Part shown: one piece after another, positions 1 to 5,302 of the stretch
Numbering within the stretch: position 1 is the stretch's first letter
Layout: each line of letters opens with the position of its first letter
NCBI RefSeq assembly: GCF_938030785.1
Contig: NZ_CALHIK010000001.1
Coordinates: forward strand, 1-5,302
Source: an uncultured Campylobacter sp.
GTDB taxonomy: Bacteria; Campylobacterota; Campylobacteria; Campylobacterales; Campylobacteraceae
Direction of reading: 5' to 3'
Length of the DNA: 5,302 bases
Program-made: the position numbers and the translations under genes
Notes under the pieces: generated by a model
Databases searched by the model: none
The model's input: only the letters and a program-made list of their open reading frames with translations
What the model was told of the DNA's origin: nothing

Positions 1-1733
1 TCCAAAGCGCCGCGCTTAAGATTGTCGTCGATCGCGAGCGCGAAATTTTAAATTTTAAGCCGGTAGAATTCCATAGCATCGACGCGGTTTTTAAAAAGGA
101 TTTAGAAGCCGAGCTCGTGGAATTTCGCGGCGAGAAGATGGAAAAGCTCTCGATCAAAAATGCGGCGCAAGCTAGCGAGATCGTCCTGACGCTGCAAAAA
201 GACAAATTTAGCGTAGAGAGTATTGAAAGCAAGTCGCGCAAAACAAACCCCTACCCGCCGTTTATGACCTCGACGCTACAGCAGGCGGCGAGCACGGCTC
301 TGGGCTTTAATCCGCGCAAGACGATGAGCCTCGCGCAAAGCCTTTACGAAGGCGTCAATACCAAAAACGGCGGCGCGATCACCTATATGCGAACCGACTC
401 GCTAAATATCGCTAAAGAAGCGATCGCGGCGGCTCGCGAGCTAATCGGCGAGCGCTTCGGCGAAAAGTATCTGCCGAAAAGTCCGAATTTATACGCCACC
501 AAAAGTAAAGGCGCGCAGGAGGCGCACGAAGCGATACGACCTACCGATCTAAAGCTTACCCCCGAGCTTGCGCAAAAAATCCTGCCTCGCGACGAGTACC
601 GTCTGTACCAACTCATCTACAACCGCTTCGTAGCCTCGCAGATGAGCCCCAGCGTCTCGCAGATCCAAACGATCGTCGTGCGCGGCGAAGCGAGCGCGTT
701 TAAGATCAGCGGACGCAAAGTGGAATTTGACGGATTTTACAAGGCTTACGGCGATCTGGATAAGGATAAAATTTTACCGAACTTTGCCGCGGGCGACGCG
801 ATGAGCCTGCAAAGCCTAAGCTCGCAGCAGCATTTCACCGAGCCGCCGGCGCGCTATTCGGAAGCTAGCCTCATCAAAAAGCTCGAAAGCCTCGGCATCG
901 GCAGGCCCTCGACCTATGCGCCTACCATATCGCTGCTTACGGCGCGCAACTACGTCAATATCGAGCAAAAGCACCTGGTGCCGAGCGAGATCGCCTTTAA
1001 GATCACCGAGATGCTGGAGCAAAATTTTAAAAATATCGTCGATAGCGAGTTTACCTCCAAAATGGAAGAGAAGCTCGACGACATCGCCGAAAACAAAGCG
1101 GACTGGCAGCAAATTTTGGCGGATTTCTACTACCCTTTTATGGACGAGATCGCCAAAGGAAAAACGTCGATCGCAAGCCAAAAGCTAGCCGAAAAGATCG
1201 GCGAAGCATGCCCGAACTGCGGCGGCGAGCTACTTAAGCGCCAGGGCAGATTCGGCGAGTTCATCGCTTGCTCGAACTATCCGAAGTGCAAATACTCGCG
1301 CAACGCAGACGCCAGCGCCGAGGGGACGAGCGAGGAGAAGGCGGCGCCCGAAGTGCTAGATGAAAAATGCCCGCAGTGCGGTAAAAATTTGATCAAACGC
1401 AAAGGCAGATACGGCGAGTTTATCGCCTGCGAGGGCTATCCGAAGTGCAAATACTCGCGTAAAATCGAAGGCGCGGCAAAGGAGAAAAAGCCGCTCGTCT
1501 CCACCGGCGTGAAGTGTCCGAGCTGCGGCACGGGCGAGATCGTCGAGCGCTTCTCCAGACGCGGCAAATTCTACGGCTGCACGAACTACCCTAAATGCGG
1601 CTTTGTGAGCAACTACGCGCCGATCGCGCGCGCATGCCCGCAGTGCGGCAACTCATACATGCTCCGCAAAGAGCTAAAAAAAGGCAACTTCGCCGAGTGT
1701 CCGCAGTGCAAGCTTAAAGAAGAGATCGATTGA
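1..1733 (+). CDS. topA: DNA topoisomerase I (type IA), C-terminal part, 5' end outside window
   Basis: This enzyme relaxes negatively supercoiled DNA by transient single-strand cleavage through a 5'-phosphotyrosine. The open frame has its first full codon at position 3 and gives 576 residues. It begins with a typical TopA stretch (QSAALKIVVDRERE, then KPVEFHSIDAVF), so the GTG at 117 is not the real start and the N-terminal Toprim region is missing. The active-site motif GAITYMRTDS places the catalytic Tyr at codon 384-386. Further TopA signatures are AQEAHEAIRPTD (about 513-548) and IGRPSTYAPTISLL (about 897-938). The C-terminus carries four Cys4 zinc-ribbon motifs at about 1209-1289, 1368-1448, 1515-1598 and 1635-1709. 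The first two are near copies of each other (GRFGEFIAC/GRYGEFIAC, both YPKCKYSR). The TGA stop overlaps the start of the next gene by 4 nt. If the full protein is near 700 residues, as is usual in the genus, about 120 residues are missing. Confidence 0.97.
   Translation, partial: QSAALKIVVDREREILNFKPVEFHSIDAVFKKDLEAELVEFRGEKMEKLSIKNAAQASEIVLTLQKDKFSVESIESKSRKTNPYPPFMTSTLQQAASTALGFNPRKTMSLAQSLYEGVNTKNGGAITYMRTDSLNIAKEAIAAARELIGERFGEKYLPKSPNLYATKSKGAQEAHEAIRPTDLKLTPELAQKILPRDEYRLYQLIYNRFVASQMSPSVSQIQTIVVRGEASAFKISGRKVEFDGFYKAYGDLDKDKILPNFAAGDAMSLQSLSSQQHFTEPPARYSEASLIKKLESLGIGRPSTYAPTISLLTARNYVNIEQKHLVPSEIAFKITEMLEQNFKNIVDSEFTSKMEEKLDDIAENKADWQQILADFYYPFMDEIAKGKTSIASQKLAEKIGEACPNCGGELLKRQGRFGEFIACSNYPKCKYSRNADASAEGTSEEKAAPEVLDEKCPQCGKNLIKRKGRYGEFIACEGYPKCKYSRKIEGAAKEKKPLVSTGVKCPSCGTGEIVERFSRRGKFYGCTNYPKCGFVSNYAPIARACPQCGNSYMLRKELKKGNFAECPQCKLKEEID
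1718..1724 (+). promoter_or_regulatory. Ribosome binding site supporting the TTG start at 1730
   Basis: The purine run AGAAGAG lies 5 nt before the TTG at 1730, inside the last codons of topA. It is a partial match to the Shine-Dalgarno consensus. Together with the TTGA stop/start overlap it favours translational coupling of the phosphoesterase to topA. Confidence 0.5.
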
Positions 1734-2929
1734 TAATAGGCGCCATCTCGGACTCTCATCGCGAAACAAAGGTCGCTGCCAGCGCCATAGAGTGGTTGCT
1801 CGTGCGCGGAGCGGATCTGCTCGTGCACGCAGGCGACATCGTCGAGAGCGAGACGCTGCGGCTTTTGCGACAAAGCGGTAAGCCCTACTTCGCGGTTTTA
1901 GGGAACAACGACGAGGCGCTTGCGGAGCTAAAAAATGAGTTTAACTTGCACGATGAGCCCTTCTGCACGGAGTTTGCCGGACTGCGACTAAAAATCATGC
2001 ACCATCCGTTTTATCTCTTTGACGAGGAGCCCGCGACGCAAAACGAAGCAGACGGGCTAAATTTAGACGCGGATTTGGGTGTGGGTACGGGCGCAGATCG
2101 CGCGGTAAATTTTCGCAGGGATTGCGGCGCGGACCTAGTCAAAAATTCTGGCTTTAGCGACGAAGCAAACAGCGACCTGAATTTAGGCTCAAACCGCAGC
2201 GCGGATCGCGGGGAAATTTTAATCGCAAATTCTAAAGCGACGGCTTGCTCGGTAAATTTAAACTCAAATTTTAATACTGCGAGTGCAGATAAAATTTTAA
2301 ACGGCGCGCGCCGCACAGATGCAAATTTTAAAAACATAAGTAGCGCGAGCGCAAATTTAAAAAGTGGTCAATCCGCAGGTTTAAATGCGAGCTTGGGCTT
2401 GAATGTGGGCGTGAACTCAAACGCAAATTTAGACTTAGATTTGAATGCAGACCTCGCTTCGAGCCCGAACGTAAATTTAAACTCAAATGCAAGCGCGAAT
2501 TTGGCCGCCAATATGAACTCAAAAGCAAGCTTGAGTGCGGATCGCGCAGCAAATTTAACGGCGCCGAGCTTAAGCGCAAATTTATCCACGCCGAACTTGA
2601 GCGCAAATTTAGTCGCACCAAACTTGAACTCAAATTTGACCGCGAGTTTGAGCCCCAATGCAAACGGCGAAAGTAAAAATCGAGGTCCGTGCGGGCGAGG
2701 CGCGGGCAAAATTCCAACTATCAAAATTTACGGCCACACCCATTTTTTCGCCGCGGCGGTGGACAAAAACGGCGCGCTCGTGCTAAATCCGGGCGAGATT
2801 TGCGGGCGCAAAAAGCGGCTTTTCGAGTTTGCTTACGTCGTGGCGCAGGGCGGGAAGTTCCGCGTATTTCACGTCTGTGCCGCACCCGAAAAAGCTCTAA
2901 AATGGCGCAAACGCGAGATAAAACTATGA
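1730..2929 (+). CDS. YfcE/MJ0936-type metallophosphoesterase with a ~230-residue repeat-rich insertion
   Basis: The protein is 399 residues; the family is usually about 160-190. It is predicted to be a cytoplasmic two-metal phosphodiesterase; the substrate cannot be told from the sequence. The metal motifs are present and in order: D8-S-H10 (ISDSH), G35-D36 (HAGD), G58-N59-N60-D61, H91-H92 (IMHHP) and G335-H336-T337-H338. The ending NPGEICGRKKR (about 353-363) matches the family's usual NPGS-type terminal strand. The TTG start at 1730 is chosen because the DxH motif must lie at the end of the first strand (MIIGAISDSH) and no ATG is near. Residues about 98-327 are low-complexity sequence rich in Asn, Leu, Ala and Ser. 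They fall where homologs have a short helix before the GHTH strand. The frame stays open through the whole insertion, so it is probably translated. The gene overlaps topA by 4 nt and, taking the 2926 start, the antiporter by 4 nt. Whether the enzyme is active with this insertion is unknown. Confidence 0.9.
   Translation: MIIGAISDSHRETKVAASAIEWLLVRGADLLVHAGDIVESETLRLLRQSGKPYFAVLGNNDEALAELKNEFNLHDEPFCTEFAGLRLKIMHHPFYLFDEEPATQNEADGLNLDADLGVGTGADRAVNFRRDCGADLVKNSGFSDEANSDLNLGSNRSADRGEILIANSKATACSVNLNSNFNTASADKILNGARRTDANFKNISSASANLKSGQSAGLNASLGLNVGVNSNANLDLDLNADLASSPNVNLNSNASANLAANMNSKASLSADRAANLTAPSLSANLSTPNLSANLVAPNLNSNLTASLSPNANGESKNRGPCGRGAGKIPTIKIYGHTHFFAAAVDKNGALVLNPGEICGRKKRLFEFAYVVAQGGKFRVFHVCAAPEKALKWRKREIKL
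2021..2708 (+). repeat. Degenerate repeat-derived insertion inside the metallophosphoesterase
   Basis: About 690 nt between the MHHP and GHTH motifs are assembled from short recurring words, mainly GCAAATTTA (Ala-Asn-Leu) and AACTCAAAT (Asn-Ser-Asn). By eye AAATTT occurs about 14 times here against about 7 times in the 1.7 kb of topA. Repetition is weak at the 5' side (about 2021-2220) and strongest at 2320-2650. The words stay in one reading frame. The boundaries are inferred from where family conservation stops and resumes, so they are uncertain by several codons. Confidence 0.75.
2564..2644 (+). repeat. Three tandem 27-nt units encoding 9-residue repeats
   Basis: Three adjacent 27-nt units at 2564-2590, 2591-2617 and 2618-2644 encode PSLSANLST, PNLSANLVA and PNLNSNLTA (protein residues 279-305). 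Each unit has a proline codon first, a Leu at position 3 and an AAT-TTA/TTG pair (Asn-Leu) at positions 6-7. The units differ at synonymous and nonsynonymous sites, so the array is diverged and not a fresh expansion. Confidence 0.85.
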
Positions 2930-4065
2930 ATGAAATTTACGTCCTAATCGCGCTATCGTTTTTGATCTTTGTTTCACCATTTTTGGCTAGCTTAGCTAGA
3001 ATTCCGCTCTCGCCTATGGAGATAATGCTCGGCATTATAGCCGCAAATTTAGGGCTTTTGCCGCCAAGCGCGACCTTCGATCTGGCCGCTCAGATCGGCT
3101 TTTGCTACCTTATGTTTTTGGCGGGCTGCGAGGTAGATTTCCGCGCGCTGCTTGCGATGCCGCGCAAAATTTTGCGGCTGATCCTAATCTTTTTGGCGCT
3201 GCTTTATATCCTAAGCGCGCTTGCGGTTTGGGTGTTTGAGCTGCCGCAGATGCTTATCATCGCAGCGCCTCTGATGAGCGTCGGGCTGCTTTCGGCGCTG
3301 TATAAGGAATACGGCAAGGATCAAGCGTGGCTCAATCTCGCGATGCCCGCGGGCGTGATCGGTGAGCTCATCAGCATCGCCGCCCTCACGGTGGGCGGCA
3401 TCTACCTTAAAAACGGCTTCGGCGTGGAGATGGCGCTTCATATCGGCGCGCTTTTGGGCTTTTCGGCGGCCGCGCTAGCAGTTTTTAAAGGGCTTGAAAT
3501 TCTATTTTGGTGGTTCCCCGCGCTAAAAACGGTCATCATGCCCAAATACGACAAGAACGAAAAGGATGTGCGATTTGCAATGGCGCTGTTTTGCCTCATC
3601 TGCGCGGGAGTAATGCTTTTAGGGCTTGAGGTCGTCATCGGTGCCTTCATCGCAGGCACCTTTCTGCCGACCTTTTTCTCACACAAGGACGATCTGATCG
3701 AAAAGCTATCGTCGTTCGGCTTCGGCTTTTTGGTGCCGATATTTTTCATACACACCGGAGCCGTGATCAAGCTTGAGGCGCTCCTTATGCCCGGAGTGAT
3801 GAGCTTTGCCGCGAGCTTAGCGGCGCTGATGTTTGGCATCAGACTGCTTGCGAGCGCTACGTTTTTAAGCACCTTAGGGCGCAAAGGCGCGGCGCTTTTC
3901 GCACTATCGCTTTCGATGCCTCTGACGCTAGTGATCGCTACGGCGACGCTCTTTTACTCCACCGCCGCGATCTCGCAAGAGATATACTTCGCGATGATCA
4001 TCGCCTCGCTCATAGAGGCGCTCGCGTCGATGATTTTGATAAATTTTATTTACAAGAAATTTTAG
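2926..4065 (+). CDS. Cation:proton antiporter, CPA2 (KefB/Na+-H+ exchanger) membrane domain
   Basis: The 379-residue protein is hydrophobic almost throughout, with about 12 likely membrane segments (roughly 2-20, 31-46, 54-74, 83-105, 108-126, 140-162, 168-190, 217-250 as two, 262-280, 288-310, 320-345, 352-374). It should exchange Na+ or K+ for protons across the inner membrane. CPA2-like features are FLAGCEVDFRAL (about 64-75), PAGVIGELISIAALTVGG (141-158) and LEVVIGAFIAGTFLP (234-248). The protein ends right after the last helix (IYKKF), so it has no C-terminal TrkA-N/RCK domain as in KefB/C. The ATG at 2926 overlaps the previous stop as ATGA, with only a weak GAGA upstream. An in-frame ATG at 2902 would add eight residues (MAQTRDKT) and cannot be excluded. 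The still longer open frame from 2689 only overlaps the phosphoesterase. The family call is firm; the transported ion is not determined. Confidence 0.88.
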   Translation: MNEIYVLIALSFLIFVSPFLASLARIPLSPMEIMLGIIAANLGLLPPSATFDLAAQIGFCYLMFLAGCEVDFRALLAMPRKILRLILIFLALLYILSALAVWVFELPQMLIIAAPLMSVGLLSALYKEYGKDQAWLNLAMPAGVIGELISIAALTVGGIYLKNGFGVEMALHIGALLGFSAAALAVFKGLEILFWWFPALKTVIMPKYDKNEKDVRFAMALFCLICAGVMLLGLEVVIGAFIAGTFLPTFFSHKDDLIEKLSSFGFGFLVPIFFIHTGAVIKLEALLMPGVMSFAASLAALMFGIRLLASATFLSTLGRKGAALFALSLSMPLTLVIATATLFYSTAAISQEIYFAMIIASLIEALASMILINFIYKKF

Positions 4066-4080
4066 GGCGGGAATTTTAAA

Positions 4081-4112
4081 ATTTTGGAATTATAGGATTT
4101 TGGAATTTTAGA
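4081..4112. repeat. Tandem 16-nt repeat in AT-rich intergenic DNA
   Basis: Two adjacent copies, ATTTTGGAATTATAGG (4081-4096) and ATTTTGGAATTTTAGA (4097-4112), match at 14 of 16 positions. In addition GAATTTTAAAATTT occurs exactly at 4071-4084 and 4111-4124. The whole stretch 4066-4145 is made of such AATTTT/AAAATT words. Confidence 0.75.
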
Positions 4113-4144
4113 ATTTTAAAATTTCGCGAAATTTTAGAATTCTA
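4109..4144. terminator. Long palindrome between convergent genes, candidate bidirectional terminator
   Basis: The sequence reads as an inverted repeat of two 18-nt arms centred on CGCG (4125-4128), with 17 of 18 positions pairing and the remaining one a T-G pair. It lies 44 nt after the antiporter stop and 48 nt before the stop of the convergent minus-strand gene, a position that suits transcription termination from both sides. No clean run of T follows on either strand, and the stem is very AT-rich, so this is not a textbook intrinsic terminator. A structural or protein-binding role is possible. Confidence 0.5.
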
Positions 4145-4191
4145 TAAAATTTGATTTGATACGGAATTGAAATAGAGTTAAATTTAAAGTC

Positions 4192-4659
4192 CTATTTTGT
4201 GGCGTGATCGGTTAAATCTTGGAGTTCCATAGTGTAGTTTTCTCTTGGTTTATACAAATCAATATCTCTATACGTTTCCAAGATTTCTTTTAACAGGCAT
4301 AAAATATCTTGCTTATTAAGACTTTGCGTATGATTTGGTTTTAAATCTAGGAGTTTCCAAATCCTATGAAATTCCTCTGGAACTAACTTCCTATTAATAT
4401 TTACCTCATGATCTATAATCATCTCTATAATTTCACCTTTATGATATAAGATCCAAATAGACTTTGTATCGTAATCGTGGTCGTGTTCATAGCCTGGGAA
4501 GCTATAAAGAAACCAAGCCCAGCAATCTCTCTCCCTATCAATAGTCCATCGTAACTCATTAATAAAAGTCTCATAGTATGGATTATATTTGTAGTAAATT
4601 TCGCTCAATCCATACTTCTCATCATCATCTTTTGTGATAATTGCATTTTCAAACGCCAT
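4192..4659 (-). CDS. Hypothetical acidic 155-residue protein, possible immunity-type protein
   Basis: I do not recognise a named family with certainty. The protein is soluble (no signal peptide or membrane helix), acidic and rich in aromatic residues. Visible features are an acidic N-terminal run (TKDDDEKYG), a WTIDRERDCWAWFLYSFPG stretch near residues 38-56, a His/Asp cluster (HDHDYD), a WILYHKGEIIEMII strand-like segment, and a helical C-terminal half ending in LLKEILETYRDIDLY. The start is well supported: AAGGAG lies 5 nt before the ATG. The gene is much more AT-rich than its neighbours (16 of 60 bases are G or C in 4261-4320, against 40 of 60 in 1201-1260), which points to horizontal transfer. 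The size, the acidity and a vague resemblance to small proteins encoded beside CDI/Rhs-type toxins suggest an orphan immunity protein. That role is inference only; no toxin gene is in the window. Confidence 0.85.
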   Translation of the reverse strand: MAFENAIITKDDDEKYGLSEIYYKYNPYYETFINELRWTIDRERDCWAWFLYSFPGYEHDHDYDTKSIWILYHKGEIIEMIIDHEVNINRKLVPEEFHRIWKLLDLKPNHTQSLNKQDILCLLKEILETYRDIDLYKPRENYTMELQDLTDHATK

Positions 4660-4664
4660 CTATG

Positions 4665-4670
4665 CTCCTT
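4665..4670 (-). promoter_or_regulatory. Shine-Dalgarno of the 4192-4659 gene
   Basis: On the minus strand AAGGAG is followed by the 5-nt spacer CATAG and then the ATG whose complement ends at 4659. This is a full consensus match at good spacing, and it is the strongest ribosome binding site in the window. It fixes the start codon and supports the gene being expressed. Confidence 0.85.
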
Positions 4671-4693
4671 GAGATTTAAAATTTAGCGTGCAG

Positions 4694-4731
4694 GCGGAAA
4701 TTTCAACTGCAAATTTTATGCGGATTTCCGC
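4694..4731. repeat. 8-bp inverted repeat upstream of the 4192-4659 gene
   Basis: GCGGAAAT at 4694-4701 pairs perfectly with ATTTCCGC at 4724-4731 across a 22-nt AT-rich spacer. It lies 24-61 nt upstream of the gene's Shine-Dalgarno, so it could be an operator or a leader hairpin. No functional evidence is visible. Confidence 0.4.
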
Positions 4732-4860
4732 GACGCAGTCGAAACGGCAGGCATGGAAATTCCCAACTCGCGCGCTAAAAGATAGACCGGCGCGCTTGCT
4801 GCGACCGCTAACTCCGCTCGCCGCTGATATACTTGCTCTCTAGCCGCGGCAAAGCAAAAG

Positions 4861-4961
4861 CGGCTCGTCAGCAAAGCTAGCGATAAAATTAATCGTAACC
4901 CATCCGCAAAATGGCATAACTGCACGATTTGCGGACGGGCTAGCAAAACCAAAGCGAGCCG
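4861..4961. repeat. Compound imperfect inverted repeat (~100 nt)
   Basis: Three nested pairs face each other. CGGCTCG at 4861-4867 pairs with CGAGCCG at 4955-4961. GCTAGC at 4876-4881 pairs with GCTAGC at 4939-4944. The 12-nt arm at 4899-4910 (CCCATCCGCAAA) pairs with 4928-4939 (TTTGCGGACGGG) with one mismatch, around a 17-nt loop. The inner GCTAGC and the 12-nt arm share base 4939. An additional small stem, AGCCGC (4842-4847) with GCGGCT (4860-4865), overlaps the left edge and would compete with the outer pair. The function is unknown. Confidence 0.45.
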
Positions 4962-5028
4962 ATTAAAATTTAAGCTTTAGCTTGCAGCGCTTAAAAGCCG
5001 ACTTAAGCCTAGACGCTATGCGGGCGGT

Positions 5029-5045
5029 GTGCCGTGACACGGCAC
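5029..5045. repeat. Perfect 17-nt palindrome just after the universal stress gene
   Basis: GTGCCGTG and CACGGCAC flank a single A at 5037, giving eight perfect pairs in a GC-rich arm. It begins 12 nt past the stop of the minus-strand stress gene. It could form the stem of a terminator hairpin, but no T-run follows in the minus direction (the next bases read ACCGCCCGCAT). A symmetric protein-binding site is the alternative. Confidence 0.5.
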
Positions 5046-5057
5046 CCAAGCCTCAAG

Positions 5058-5302
5058 CTACATTAAGACCGGAATTTTGGTCTTTTGCAGGAAGTATTTC
5101 GACGCGCCGCCTAGGAATATCTCTTTTATGCCGCTGTCTGAGTGCAAGCCCGCGACGATTAGATCGAAATCGCCCGCGTCGGCGTACTCTAGCAGCACCT
5201 GTCCCGGGATCTTGCCCTCGACGTTCAGTGCCTCGAAAACATCGATTTTAACGTCGTGCAGCGCCAAATAATCGCTTATTCGGCGCTTCGTTTCGGGGAT
5301 GC
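5058..5302 (-). CDS. Universal stress protein (UspA family), C-terminal part, start outside window
   Basis: The minus-strand frame is open from the window edge and gives the last 80 residues (IPETKRRISDYLALHDV... to ...KTKIPVLM); a full UspA domain is about 140. The TTG at 5267 is not the start, because the in-frame sequence upstream is a continuous and plausible Usp segment. Family features are the GDFDLIVAG strand, the loop GLHSDSGIKEIFLGGASKYFL, and the closing KTKIPVLM. The nucleotide-binding signature G-x2-G-x9-G-S/T of ATP-binding members appears degenerate here: Ser takes the second Gly position, nine residues follow, and then G-G in place of G-S/T. Usp proteins are cytoplasmic and often dimeric, and act in stress survival; the exact role of this one is unknown. 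A palindrome follows the stop. Confidence 0.92.
   Translation of the reverse strand, partial: IPETKRRISDYLALHDVKIDVFEALNVEGKIPGQVLLEYADAGDFDLIVAGLHSDSGIKEIFLGGASKYFLQKTKIPVLM

Larger units (their letters stand above)
4660..5057. other. Intergenic region without a convincing gene
   Basis: About 400 nt separate the universal stress gene from the AT-rich gene, both on the minus strand. I see no protein with recognisable features or a usable ribosome binding site. The region holds several inverted repeats (4694-4731, 4842-4865, 4861-4961 and 5029-5045). The promoter of the 4192-4659 gene should lie in its left part, but no clear -10 box can be singled out among the A/T runs at 4674-4720. Confidence 0.6.

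Noticed and set aside
117..119. GTG as the start of topA
   Set aside because: Continuous TopA homology precedes it in frame back to position 3, so the gene simply enters from upstream.
2320..2650. Possible true pentapeptide-repeat (beta-helix) domain in the phosphoesterase insertion
   Set aside because: ANLxx-like cores occur, but spacing is irregular or 9 residues, not a continuous period of five.
2021..2708. CRISPR array
   Set aside because: The repeated words are short, degenerate and in one coding frame. There are no constant repeats with unique spacers of equal size.
2011..2724. Three overlapping minus-strand open frames antisense to the phosphoesterase insertion
   Set aside because: They arise because AAATTT and related words contain no stops on the reverse strand. 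They give low-complexity Lys/Phe/Leu/Ser patterns, lack ribosome binding sites and are not recognisable.
2689..2925. Long N-terminal extension of the antiporter frame starting at GTG 2689
   Set aside because: It overlaps conserved phosphoesterase sequence including GHTH, encodes Arg-rich sequence with no family likeness, and better starts exist at 2926 or 2902.
4716..4952. Minus-strand 78-codon open frame with a helix-turn-helix-like piece (LARELGISMPAVS)
   Set aside because: It has a TTG start without a Shine-Dalgarno, the rest is Ala/Leu-rich without any pattern, and only the short piece resembles a DNA-binding helix. It is probably chance, though a decayed regulator cannot be fully excluded.
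4982..5271. Two plus-strand open frames over the universal stress gene
   Set aside because: They run antisense to a clear UspA C-terminus and have Arg/Ser/Pro-rich sequence typical of shadow frames.

Overview
The window looks like a chromosomal segment from an epsilonproteobacterium, most likely a Campylobacter of the GC-richer oral group. This is inferred from the TopA sequence, the packed overlapping gene order and the abundance of the word AAATTT. No taxonomic search was possible.

Positions 1-4065 hold three plus-strand genes that overlap by 4 nt at each junction. The first is the 3' part of topA (DNA topoisomerase I with its catalytic tyrosine and four zinc-ribbon motifs; the Toprim end lies upstream of the window). 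Next is a YfcE/MJ0936-type metallophosphoesterase with a TTG start. The third is a CPA2-type membrane cation:proton antiporter. The overlaps (TTGA at 1730-1733, ATGA at 2926-2929) suggest one operon with translational coupling.

The metallophosphoesterase is the most unusual gene. Its metal-binding motifs are intact, but about 230 residues of Asn/Leu/Ala/Ser-rich, repeat-derived sequence sit between the fourth metal motif and the GHTH motif. The inserted DNA is built from repeated words such as GCAAATTTA and includes three tandem 27-nt units.

Positions 4066-4191 form a very AT-rich convergent intergenic region with a 16-nt tandem repeat and a long palindrome that may act as a bidirectional terminator. 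On the minus strand, 4192-4659 encodes an acidic, aromatic-rich 155-residue protein of unknown function. Its base composition is quite unlike that of its neighbours, which suggests horizontal acquisition. An immunity-type protein is possible but unproven.

Positions 4660-5057 contain no convincing gene but do contain several inverted repeats. The window ends in the C-terminal 80 residues of a minus-strand universal stress protein (UspA family) that continues beyond 5302.
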